A stretch of DNA of 64,000 bases. Origin: Cyclospora cayetanensis (taxonomy: Eukaryota > Apicomplexa > Conoidasida > Eucoccidiorida > Eimeriidae). The stretch is taken from positions 62,001 through 126,000 of the forward strand of contig NW_020312579.1 in NCBI RefSeq assembly GCF_002999335.1, in the 5' to 3' direction. This document shows, piece after piece, positions 35,025 to 44,990 of this stretch. Position 1 is the first letter of the stretch; each line of letters begins with the position of its first letter. The notes below the pieces were generated by a model that did no database searches, was not told the DNA's origin, and saw only the letters and a list, made by a program, of their open reading frames with translations. Both the position numbers and the translations under genes were made by a program.

Positions 35025-37298
35025 ATGCGTTTTTCCTGGCGACAGCTGCTGCTGCCGCTGCTACCGCTGCTGCAGCAGACGCTGCTGCTGTATCTGCTTG
35101 GCGGTAAGGATGCGATAGCATGGGGCCCCCCGAAAGGCGGCCTCACGGGGCCCTCCTCCTCCCCCAGAGGTTCCCCTGGCGAGGAGCAACCCCCCTTTCT
35201 TGCTACCCTAGAACCTGCATCTGCAGCAGGCTTTATTGGGGGGTATAATGCAAGCCGTCCCTCCCCCCCCAGAGTATGGACTGCGCTCTGCTCCTTACAG
35301 CGCCTCCAGAAGAGGAGGCAGAAGGATCCTCCTGTGCCTTTCCTCCCCTCGCTGCCCGCCTTCTACCATCCTCACCCTTTGAAGCTGCAGCAAGAGCAGC
35401 AGAAACAGCAGCAACACGCAGAGGAGGAGCAGAGAGTGGGGCCCCTTCCCGATAAGCTCCGTAGGGGCCTCGCATTCGCTCTTCGAACTCTAGAAAAAGA
35501 ACCGCAGAAGCCAAAGCCTTCCCATCTCGCATTGTTGCGCCTCGTGCTGCAGCACGAGGCTACAGATGTATACACCATAGCGGCCAACCTGCCCGAGCAG
35601 AGTGGAAACCAGCCGCAGCAGCAGGAACAAGGTTCTGAGCAGGATCTTGAGCAAAAGCACCTCCAACGCAGGATGTTGCTGTCATCCCCGTTCTTGCGGC
35701 GTTTAGAAGCGCTGCGCTTTCCCTCTTTGTTGCGGCTGTCTCCCCGGGAACTCATGTTGCTGCTGCAACGTCGGGTGCAGTTGCTTTGTCCAGGGGGCGC
35801 AGAAGCTGCAGAAGGAGCAGCAACAGTGCTGCTTAGGGAGGAAGGGTGGACAGCAGCCGCTGTAAAGAAGTGGCTCCTCCAGAACCCCAAGGCCTTTAAA
35901 TCAAACCTTCCAATAGACGAGGCAATCGATGCTGCGGCAGCGGCAGATGGTGCAGCGGCGGAGGCTGCTGCCTCCGCTGCAACTCCCGAGGCTGCTGCCC
36001 TGGAGCCGCGTGCGAGCGCAGCAGCTGTACGTACAGCTGACGCTGCTGCAAAGGTTGCTGCCGAGGCCCACAGAACCGCAGCAGCAGCCTGTATGAGGGA
36101 ACGTCTTGCACGGTGGAAGCAGCTGGGGTTCAGTAGCGCTCAGCTGCAGCAAATGGCACTGCAGCGGCCGCAGCTGCTGCAGCAGCAGCAGCCGGAAAAA
36201 AAGCTGAAACACATCTTCAAAGTCTGGTTGCAGGTCCTTTCGACGAGGCCCTTCTTCTGGGGAGGGGAAGACGATCCTCTTGTGCAGCAGCAGCATCAGC
36301 AGGAAGAAGATCAGCAGCAGCATCAGCAGGAAGAAGATCAGCAGCAGCAGCACGATGACCAACCGAAGGAAAACATCCAGTGGCTTCCCTGGTGGAAAGG
36401 CGAAGGCCCTCCACCTCCAGTTGAGCAGCAGCAGCAGGAGCATCCGAAAGCTTCGGCTGTTGGGGGGCCCCCTCCGGGGGGCCCTTTGCTGGTTCCCCAG
36501 GGTGACGGACTCCTGTTGAAAGAGGTTTTCCCAGGTGAGGAGGAGGCAGCAGCAGCAGGAGAAGAAGCGGCGGCAGCAGCTCGTGCAGCTGCATTGGCTC
36601 GACTGGAGCAGCAGTCTTCACGAGTTCAGGAAGCGCAGAAGCAGCTGCAAGAGCAACTGCGTCAGCTAGTGCTGCAGCACCCACGCCTGTTAAGTGTAGA
36701 CCCTGAAGGGTCGCTTAAAGCAAAGCTGCTGTATGTACAGAACTGCATGTACACCCGGTTACAGGAGGTGCTGGAATGGCCGCAGGCCCTGACCTACGGT
36801 CTGTACACCCGAATAGTGCCGAGGCACCTGGCGCTGGTGAATGAATTTCTCATCAGGACGCATGCAGCCAGACGGCCGCACTCGATCGATGAGGGTGAAG
36901 AGGCTAAAGTATACAGACAATTTAGCCAAGACAGAAACCAGTGGAAATTCAGGGAGCAACTACTGCAAGAGCAGCCCCTCCATATCGCTAGAAGAAGGCT
37001 GCAGCTGCTGCTGTTGCAGCAACAGCAGCAGCACTCTCAGCAAGAGCTAGAGGAGGCTATTAACCGCGGCAACTCTCCTCTGTCTTCCATGTTGGTCTTG
37101 CCACTATTGCACCCCCAGCGGGGCTGGCGAGGTTTAGAGCCGTATCAACCTCTGTGGTGTCCTCCCCTCCCTCCCCTTCGCCTGATCCTCAGGAGTACAG
37201 ACAGCGCCTTCTGCCAGGCATTCCGCATCCCGTACAGACGGTTTCTTGAGGCTAAGCATGATGCGCAACAAGTCAGGAACCCCCAAAGGCTTTTCTAG
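35025..37298 (+). CDS. mTERF-family protein with N-terminal signal-like sequence (putative organelle transcription factor)
   Basis: mTERF proteins are helical-repeat nucleic-acid binders acting in mitochondria or plastids. This single exon encodes 757 aa from the ATG at 35025, the first ATG in a frame open since 34785. mTERF signatures: LGFSSAQLQQMALQRPQLLQ; LVLQHPRLLSVDPEGSLKAKLLYVQ; LQEVLEWPQALTYGLYTRIVPRHLAL; LREEGWTAAAVKKWLLQNPKAF. The start is MRFSWRQLLLPLLPLLQQ then a Leu/Tyr run, which looks like a secretory signal, followed by a Pro/Gly/Ser-rich stretch; in coccidia that combination fits apicoplast import, though mitochondrial targeting is possible. Poly-Gln, Gln-Glu-Asp and poly-Ala tracts interrupt the helical repeats, especially at about 36170-36360 and 36540-36600. 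It converges on the otubain gene downstream. Confidence 0.8.
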   Translation: MRFSWRQLLLPLLPLLQQTLLLYLLGGKDAIAWGPPKGGLTGPSSSPRGSPGEEQPPFLATLEPASAAGFIGGYNASRPSPPRVWTALCSLQRLQKRRQKDPPVPFLPSLPAFYHPHPLKLQQEQQKQQQHAEEEQRVGPLPDKLRRGLAFALRTLEKEPQKPKPSHLALLRLVLQHEATDVYTIAANLPEQSGNQPQQQEQGSEQDLEQKHLQRRMLLSSPFLRRLEALRFPSLLRLSPRELMLLLQRRVQLLCPGGAEAAEGAATVLLREEGWTAAAVKKWLLQNPKAFKSNLPIDEAIDAAAAADGAAAEAAASAATPEAAALEPRASAAAVRTADAAAKVAAEAHRTAAAACMRERLARWKQLGFSSAQLQQMALQRPQLLQQQQPEKKLKHIFKVWLQVLSTRPFFWGGEDDPLVQQQHQQEEDQQQHQQEEDQQQQHDDQPKENIQWLPWWKGEGPPPPVEQQQQEHPKASAVGGPPPGGPLLVPQGDGLLLKEVFPGEEEAAAAGEEAAAAARAAALARLEQQSSRVQEAQKQLQEQLRQLVLQHPRLLSVDPEGSLKAKLLYVQNCMYTRLQEVLEWPQALTYGLYTRIVPRHLALVNEFLIRTHAARRPHSIDEGEEAKVYRQFSQDRNQWKFREQLLQEQPLHIARRRLQLLLLQQQQQHSQQELEEAINRGNSPLSSMLVLPLLHPQRGWRGLEPYQPLWCPPLPPLRLILRSTDSAFCQAFRIPYRRFLEAKHDAQQVRNPQRLF
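36170..36360 (+). repeat. CAG-type repeats coding Gln and Gln/Glu tracts in the mTERF gene
   Basis: CAGCAGCAG runs near 36178 and a duplicated unit coding HQQEEDQQQ near 36290-36345, in frame. Confidence 0.9.
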
Positions 37299-37755
37299 GC
37301 CGATTACCCCAACTCAAACCCATGGCAGCAAAGCGCTTTTTCGAGGGTCGTGTGTGGAGGACGGCGTGAACGAACGTCTGCAGTCGGGGCTAGAAAGGGG
37401 TCACACAATGTATGTCCTTTTGCGGATTTTCCAAACTGTTCAATGCAAACAATGCGACGGTTGGGGGGTGACTATACACCGCAGGCGCTGAACAGCCTGA
37501 AGTCCAGGGCACTGTTCCGCCAGCTTCATATTCCCTCTTCATATCTAGGCAGCCATGCCAAGCGAGGTGCCAGCTAACTTGGGCGAAAACGGGATAGTTC
37601 CTACTCAGCGGCTTGGAAATGGCTAGGTCGCCGAGCCTTAGAGAAGCGCACTTGCTAGTGTGATTTAATTACAGGAAGTCGGGGAGAAGGCACTTAGACT
37701 AGTAGGTAATTAGAAAAATACGGAAAAGGGCCCGCTAGCGGCTCGCTAGCAGCCC
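37299..37755. other. Convergent intergenic region between mTERF and otubain genes
   Basis: About 450 bases holding both 3' ends. No gene or repeat of note. Confidence 0.6.
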
Positions 37756-39834
37756 CTACAGGTACAGGAGGTCATAGTGTCCAGGCCGGTACAGAAGCTT
37801 GACAGCCGGAGAGGAGGACTCGGGGAGAATGTGGCGAGCTGAGGCATCCACAGCACCACACAACGCTGGGGTGCATGCATCTACAAAGGCGCTGCATGCA
37901 GTCAAGGGAGATCGGGGTGTGTACATAAGTCCTTCGGATTGACTAGCTACCGTCTCCCCTCCCTTCTCGAGGCGCCATCGTCTTTTGCATTCATCATCTG
38001 CTGCACGTCGTGAAACATGCCTGGTTCGTTTCCTGCACTTTGGTCGACATAGAGGATCTCGACGGAAGATTCAAGGGCCATCACCAGCGCCAGTATCTGC
38101 GGCTGTTCTGCACATACCCACATAGGCTCCACTTCTTTCGCACAGAATTCTTCAGCCGACGCGTGCCCCGAGAGAAAAGGAAGAAACAATGAGCTTCTCT
38201 GACGAATCTCTGATCCTGCCGCAAGTCTGGCATGCGCACGCGATGGTACAGCAGCACCAAGCCACACACAAACACAAGCAAACACACACGCAAATACACA
38301 CATCGAGACCCCCAACAACTGTGACGGCGAGCCTGTACACGCAGCTAGCTGCATGCTGCCCCTACAAGCGCACTGAAACCCTTGCTCCAAACAGCGCATG
38401 CAGGACCCCGCTGGAGCCAGTGAACGTCGCAAAGCCTTCATTGCATGCATGCATGCATTTTTTCCTCGAGCACGCATGCTTGCATGCTCGGGATGTTTCA
38501 GGGGAGCACCGAAGGCTTGGCTGCACCTCGCAAAGACAACGAGGTAGTTGCTAGGCCCAGTCGAATTGAAGATCTCCTCCACCTCTTTAAGAGAAGCACC
38601 AGGCTGGCTCAAGACATCCAAAGCCCCCAGCATCTCTGAAGCACATGCTCCGAACCAGCATCTGCCTCTCTTAGGCGTCTTCCCTGCCGAGACAGTGTCT
38701 GTGCTGTATATTTAAGCCCTTAACTCGCCAGTGTTGACATCTGCATACCCCATCCTAAAGGCCTCCTGCCCTCCCCTGCCCTCCATGCAACGGCAAGCAC
38801 AGCACGCAAAGTTTCTCGACAACACACACCCACCCCTTTTTCCCAGCATACACACACACACATACACACACGTACACATACACATACATACGTAAACACA
38901 CACACACACGTACACATATGTACACATACATACGTAAATACACATGCACATACATACGTACACATACACACACGTACACATACACACGCACATACACACA
39001 TATATATACACACGTACACATACACATACACACACACGTACACATAGGTACACATACACATACACGCACACATACACACACGTACACATATACACACATA
39101 TATATAATATACACACATGCAAACACCCAGGAAGTTCGGCTGAACCCGGAGCCCTAACGTCAATAGACTCTGGCACCTACGCACCCTCGACGAATTCATC
39201 TATCACATCTCGTTGGTATCTGCGTATCAGCACACACGCATGCGTCCTATGGACTGCCCAGCAGAAGCACCAGGCGAGGCGGGGTCGTGCCAGCAACAAC
39301 ACAAACAGTCTGAAGCACGCAGTACGTCTATGGCAGCAGAAAAGACACTGTTTTCAGCTGCAACGAAGCGCACCCTGCCTCGAGTATTCTAGGAACAATG
39401 ACGTTCTGCACGCGCTGCCGAAGGGCTGCAGCCTCAGCTGGATGGTGTAGCAGCCTCTCAAAGAGGCCGAAAAGAAAAGCACGATAAAAGCAGCACCCGT
39501 CCCGCCGTATTCGCCTCATCTTGGTTACTCCTTGCTGGTGCTGCTGCTGCTCTTGTTGCTGGTGTTTTGCCAGCGAGACGAGATGCAGGATCTTCCTGTG
39601 CGCGTTGCTGCCCTGAATAAATTCAGCGGCAAGCTCTTCGAGGGGAATCTGCGGTCCCACAAACGGCTCGTTGCAAACATCCGTCTCCCACTCTGTCTCC
39701 TCTGGAGGCTCCTCCCCAGATCGATTGCAGTCGGGGGGAGAGGGTGGTTCTCGGCCAGGAGCACCACCAGCTGCCAGCGCAGCCACGGAGAAGAGGCTGC
39801 TGCTGCCCGACTCCGCGCCCTTGCGGGGGGACAT
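37756..39834 (-). CDS. Otubain-type OTU-family deubiquitinase
   Basis: A cysteine protease that cleaves or shields ubiquitin chains. Exons (descending): 39834-39374, 39219-39185, 38635-38527, 38226-37951, 37891-37756; phases agree and give 338 aa from the ATG at 39834. The catalytic triad is visible: [11 protein letters not shown] carries Asp112 and the nucleophile Cys115, and RPGHYDLLY carries His332. Other family segments in order: [61 protein letters not shown]. Length and order fit human OTUB1 (271 aa) with a longer acidic, Ser/Pro-rich N-terminus and a short poly-Gln/His insert before the active site. The frame is open upstream to 39936 without ATG, and possible extra 5' exons at 39937-40269 are discussed under findings. 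The intron between exons 2 and 3 is filled by a microsatellite. Confidence 0.9.
38849..39116. repeat. CACATACA microsatellite in an otubain intron
   Basis: About 270 bases of ACACACGTACACATACA-like units between otubain exons 2 and 3. Responsible for long spurious Cys/Val and His/Thr open frames. Confidence 0.93.
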
Positions 39835-42800
39835 TGATGGTCGCGTTGCTGATTTGTTGCTGCTAATACTCCTACGGCAACTGCTGCTCTTGATGGCGGA
39901 AGAGGAAGGGTTCCGCCTGCTTGCGTGCTCTTTCAAGTCGGCATGAATGGACAGCCGAAGGGAAGTCAGCGCCAGCGCAGGGTTCAGGCCCTGAAGCGTC
40001 GGAATATGGACGGACTGCTAGGAGAAGAGGCAGAAAAGGAACGGGGGTACCTGTAGGGACGGGCAGCCGATAGAACGCAAGTGTGTATTATTAACACACC
40101 AGACAGCAGCTGCGGGTTCGGGTGTATCAGGAGAGAAACAGCCGCCTTCTAGCAAAATTGACACAGCACTTCACCAATACTTCAGAATTAGCGTTGCGGC
40201 TGCAATAAGATCCAGTACGAGCTGGGAATCGCTATTCCTAATCCTGCAGCTGCCGCTGCTTGTGGTCATCTGCTAGGGGGGGAAAAACACCACCCATGGC
40301 CGATGCTACCACTGCCTGCCATCTTCTTCCTAAAACCACAATTTGCGAAGACAGTTACTCCCACTTTTTGCTTCGAAGCCTAAAATTATGAAATAACACC
40401 ACTGGGCAGCCGACGCGTCCTGCCTGGTTGCCATGTGGTGACGCACCCCGGAGCTCGCCACCTCTCCTAACCCCCTTAAATCGTAGGGTCGTCGACGCTT
40501 TTGCGCTCGCTGGGGTAACCAGATACTGCAATCTGCCGCGGAAACATTGATATGGCTGCTGCTTATTTCAAAGCGGAAACGTGTCCGGTGTTGAGAGTGT
40601 AGATGGCTAGGGCTTCCTAGGAATTGGGAGCGGTTGTATAGTGTCCTCTTCGTGCAGACCAGAGCGCCTGAAGAAACTTTAACAACGCTGCCCTTCACTC
40701 GACCGTTCACTACTGTAAACCCTGTGTTCTCAAAGGAACCCAGTGAATCATTATAATTCCCGATGCCTCCCACTCTAGTGCCTCAAAAAAACCCAGTCCA
40801 CGGTTCTACATGTACAGATATTCCAAAAAGCAATCAGCATGTGCTTTTACTGTGATGCTGGGCACTCCTGCATGGTGCTCACACATCCACATGGAATCCG
40901 GACTGTCGCCTATGGGCGCTCTGCGCCCGTCATCGGCGTTCCGAAGAGCATATGAATTCTACAGGTGCCCTACAAACATTTTAAAGCTTCAGCTTGTAGA
41001 TCTTGGTGGGCTACGGGGTGTCTCTAGAGTTAGCAAGGATTTCAGGAGCCACGCACACTCTAACTCCTGAATGGAGTGAAGGGGAAGCACGCGCAACCTC
41101 GCCCAAAATTGGTGGTCTATTCCCTAAGCGAGAGGATCTTTGGGACCGATCGAAGGGTATAGCGGGGTTACCATCACTGGGGGTTTGGACAAGAATTCAT
41201 CATGCGAGGCGACCTCTGATTCCCAAATTTTTCGCAGGTCCCCTTTGCGGATTCCCCTCACGTGAATGCAGCTAGACAATCGAGTTTTCCCCATTAACGC
41301 TTCCTAGCCCCCTCCCATACCCGTCAGTCTACTCTGCACGAATCTGCATGCCCCTCGTTCTGAACGTCTAGAAGCGAGTAAGGTAGCGCATGCGTACTGC
41401 GAAGCGGAGCCCGCTGTTCTGCACAGCCTACTTACACGTAATCCACCTACGGCTCCCCTCGCCAGCCCCTGCCCCTCCACATCGCTTTCCTTGGCGCCCT
41501 GAAATTAACTTCGGGGCCTTTACAGAAAGCCCCGCTGAGAAGTAGCCGCATAGACCAGCCCTTTGCTTTTGAAACTTCAAGCCGCGAATCGGAAGCTTTA
41601 TCCCTTAATGAGTTCCCTACTCGACCCCCAAGGGCCCGTAGCTGCGAATTAACAACCTTGTAGTGCCCGACTACTAGGAGCTACTAAAAGAACTTAAATC
41701 CTTTTGCCTGGTCATTAAAAACCCTGCCACGCCACCTTTCTCTAACTCCTGTAGCTGATCCTCCACTTCAGGTTCCTGCCTAGAAGCTTTGTTGTATTCT
41801 GAGCATGCCTGCTCGGCTGCTACCTGCCTTACTGTCATCCTAATCCTTAATGGATGTCATCTATTGTTGTAGCGCCACCAGAGCTAGTCCCCCCGAAAAC
41901 CCCTCCCCTCATAGCCATAAATTTCCTGTTTGTTGGGCAGTAATACATATTGAGGAAGTTACACACTTGGAAGTACTTTAAACTGCAGGTAATCGTAGTG
42001 GCGCCTTTTCCGAAAACTCGAGATATGAAGCTCTTCTACTTGTAGCTAAGCGCACAGTACAATCACTGTCTGCCCTACTGACTGACAACGTGAGGCTCGC
42101 TTGGCACTTATCATAGTCCACCTCGCCTAATCCGTTTCTCCTTCCTCACCCCCTCGCTGTCACTTTCCTCGCGCTCAGTTATGTGGGGCCCAGAGCACTG
42201 GTCCTGCTCTTGCATCATATGGCTTACCGTCACCATCCACTAGTGCTCTTGCGGAAAATGCGTGTTCGTAGATCACCTCCTCCATAACCCAATAGGGCCC
42301 CCCAAGTGGACCCACAGGCTTTTCGAAAGAGGCTGCTCAGGTGTTTTCCTTCTGCTTAATGCAGAGGCCCCCTTTCTGTCTTGGGAACCTAGCAGAGTAG
42401 AGCCACTGTACCCCCAATAGACTGGCAGATGATGATACAAGGCACTCAGAAACGGTGACGTCTTCTCCCTTGTCATCTCTCCAAAAGGGGCAGGGCCCGA
42501 GCCTGAGAACTGCTTGACCTCTTTTAATTGCTATCTACAATGACTGCCACCATTCAACAATGCACCGAAACATGCATATACAGGTGGGGGGAGGGGGGGG
42601 GGGCGCTGGAGGCTTGGTTACCACAAACACCTTATAGCTACGAGCACACAGCCATGCACACTCAATTAGTATCTGTCTGTTTCTCTATATTGCTTCATTG
42701 CTTCTGCTGATTTGTGTTCGATTCCTCTATGTTAGGGGTTCTCCAGGTGTCTCAACACCGGGCTCATCGTTCTTGAACTCGGCATGAGCTGTTCCAGTAT

Positions 42801-42962
42801 TGAATCTGCATACACACCCATATCGGGTGGGCAGCTGGCTCCTCTAGGCCGTCCAATGGTCCTGCAACCCGCGCTGCGCATCCCTTTGGTGTAATAGGCC
42901 CTCAGTCTGCTGAGATCAACAGCCGCAGCTGTTGCCACGGGCCGCTGTTGGGGGTAGTCCAA
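39835..42962. other. Intergenic, mostly repeat-poor stretch with no supported gene
   Basis: Apart from possible 5' exons of otubain near 39937-40269, I see no gene. A frame open for about 147 codons on the minus strand (40330-40773) starts without ATG and has no family resemblance. From about 41.3 to 42.5 kb both strands are dense in stops. Confidence 0.5.
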
Positions 42963-44990
42963 TCACGCCTCTTCAAGAGCAGGAGTTCCTGGGCCTGGTA
43001 GCTTGTCGGGAGCAGATTTGGGGGCCCCGCTTGGATGCCGCTTCGATACCCAGAAGAGTACGGAGAGGAGCCCATACATCAACCCCAAAACGGCCGTGAG
43101 AGCCCACGCCACTGGCTTGCAATCGCCTCTGTGGATTCCGACGGAGAGAGTATTGTATAACGGAATGGAGCTGAGGGATACAATGCCGCCCGCTGCCTGG
43201 CAAACGCCGGCCAGTCGACCGAAATTGGTGCTGCTGAACATGCTGTTGATACAGCAGAAGATGAGCTCGCTGTCCAACGAAATGTAACCGCAGAAGCAAA
43301 TCAGCGAGGCCACGTGGGCCCCGTAAGAGGCTGGGGCCAGGGTAAATGCATACGCCAAGAACCCCAGTGTGTTGATACACGACAAAATGGGCAGAATACC
43401 GAACAAGTCAATTGCCGCCCCAATCAAAATACACGGAATGAAAGCAAGAGATATGTACCGATCCATCTGAGTCCCAACGGGGGGGTCCAACAAGCGGGGC
43501 CCCGCCATCTGGAAGAATGAGATTGCCAGCTGCTGGGATGATGCGAGAATTAAAATACACAGGTAACGTACACACAGAAACTCGGACATAAAACTGCTCC
43601 TGCCACTGTTCTTGCTGCTGCTGCACAGGCTCAAGCTGCTGAAGCTCTTGTAAGGAAAAGACACACGGCGCCAGATATCCATGCATTTAGACCGCTGCTG
43701 TGTCTCGCCTTCTGCCGCAGGTAGCACTACTTTACCGGGTGTAGGAGCTGCAGCAGTGGCAGGCCCTGCAGTACTCGTATCAACTGCTGCTGGTATATCG
43801 GCTTGGGCGTTCTCAGACTCCTTGGGCAGCATTGAAGAACCATCGGACTGCATTGCCACGCTATCCATATGGCTGCCTGCCGAAGTTTCAATTGAGATGT
43901 TAATACTGTTATCCGTGGATACGGGACTCGGGCAGACGTGCCCCTTGTCTTCGAGCTGCTGCATGCGATCCTTGGCTCCATGCTTCTCTCCTTCTTGCTC
44001 CTGTTCTTGAACATCCGGAAATGCCGTCCACGGCACCAGGACGACGGCAATGAGCAAACAAAAGCCCGGTCCCATCAGTATGTACACCCAGCACAAGGTG
44101 CTGAACTCCCATTGGGGCCTCATGCGCCATATAGCCTCCAGCACCATAGGGACCCCGAAACTCGCGGTGCATGCAACTCCGAGCAGTGAAATCACCGTGG
44201 CTCGTCTGGCACTGAAACGATTCACTATTTTCAGCAGAGGAAGATAGCACGAATCAGCACCAAGCCCCATACATAAAAAAGCGGGCACATACGCCGGGAA
44301 GCTCGAATTGCAGACTGCCAGCAGCAACCACCCCAACGCATTGAATCCTTGCCCCATCATAGCCGTCGCCTTGGGCCCCACTCGATCCAGGAGAGCTCCC
44401 GCTACTGCAGACATGAGGGAGTGCGATACCATTGCTACTGTTATAAGTGGGGACACTGCAGCATCCTGCATATCGCAAAGCAACACATCGGAATCGCTCA
44501 AAGCGCCGACTTCAGACTCCGATCCGTCCGAAACTGATACAACTGTTGCATCGCCTTCGCAAAGCCACGCATAGGCTCCTGACTGCAGGAGCATGCGCCG
44601 GAGAGAATGAAAGCCAAAGTACACGCACCCCGTCAACAGAGCGCTCGCCATGTATACAATAAGTAGAAATTCCTTTGGTATCCAATCTAAGAGACCAGGT
44701 GGGCTCCCACGAGCCTCGAAAGCCCCAGAAACCTTGCGGAACCTCAAAAAAGTGTCGCCGCACGCCCACCAGCAGCGCATGCGGCGACGGCGCGGCATGT
44801 TGCGTGGTGCTGCTGGTTCTGCCTCTTTCACAGAGGCCTGCGGATGAGGAAACCCCAAAGCACCGGCAACCCTTCCTGCAGAATCCTCCCTAACCAAAAG
44901 GGCCAGTACGCCGTGGGTGTGTCTGCTGTCCCCTGAACCTGTGACGTTCTCCTCCATCGCCTTCGTTGCATTTTCGGTTGCCATTGACAT
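42963..44990 (-). CDS. Major facilitator superfamily transporter, SLC43/ApiAT-like
   Basis: A single exon coding 675 aa. The frame is open upstream to 45209, but the first ATG is at 44990 (MSMATEN). After about 105 hydrophilic, Arg-rich residues come roughly 12 hydrophobic segments: the first near residues 107-128, then a loop with the major-facilitator signature LDRVGPK at 201-207, then GFNALGWLLLAVC and VPAFLCMGLGADSCYLPLL. A polar loop of more than 100 residues rich in Gln, Ser and Thr separates the two six-helix halves, and a second group starts at FLCVRYLCILILASSQQLAISFF. The layout resembles SLC43 amino-acid carriers and the apicomplexan ApiAT group, but the substrate cannot be read from the sequence. 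The long external loop after helix 1 and the intron-free structure stand out from the neighbours. Confidence 0.75.
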   Translation of the reverse strand: MSMATENATKAMEENVTGSGDSRHTHGVLALLVREDSAGRVAGALGFPHPQASVKEAEPAAPRNMPRRRRMRCWWACGDTFLRFRKVSGAFEARGSPPGLLDWIPKEFLLIVYMASALLTGCVYFGFHSLRRMLLQSGAYAWLCEGDATVVSVSDGSESEVGALSDSDVLLCDMQDAAVSPLITVAMVSHSLMSAVAGALLDRVGPKATAMMGQGFNALGWLLLAVCNSSFPAYVPAFLCMGLGADSCYLPLLKIVNRFSARRATVISLLGVACTASFGVPMVLEAIWRMRPQWEFSTLCWVYILMGPGFCLLIAVVLVPWTAFPDVQEQEQEGEKHGAKDRMQQLEDKGHVCPSPVSTDNSINISIETSAGSHMDSVAMQSDGSSMLPKESENAQADIPAAVDTSTAGPATAAAPTPGKVVLPAAEGETQQRSKCMDIWRRVSFPYKSFSSLSLCSSSKNSGRSSFMSEFLCVRYLCILILASSQQLAISFFQMAGPRLLDPPVGTQMDRYISLAFIPCILIGAAIDLFGILPILSCINTLGFLAYAFTLAPASYGAHVASLICFCGYISLDSELIFCCINSMFSSTNFGRLAGVCQAAGGIVSLSSIPLYNTLSVGIHRGDCKPVAWALTAVLGLMYGLLSVLFWVSKRHPSGAPKSAPDKLPGPGTPALEEA

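Noticed and set aside
35025..37298. Extending the mTERF frame to its non-ATG start at 34785
   Set aside because: There is no ATG upstream of 35025 in this frame, and the ATG at 35025 begins a coherent signal-like sequence.
38755..39450. Cys/Val/Tyr-rich and His/Thr-rich frames of 120-168 codons
   Set aside because: They are translations of the CACATA microsatellite in an otubain intron.
40330..40773. Minus-strand frame of 147 codons
   Set aside because: It has no ATG near its start, no family signal and no splice context; the length is plausible by chance.
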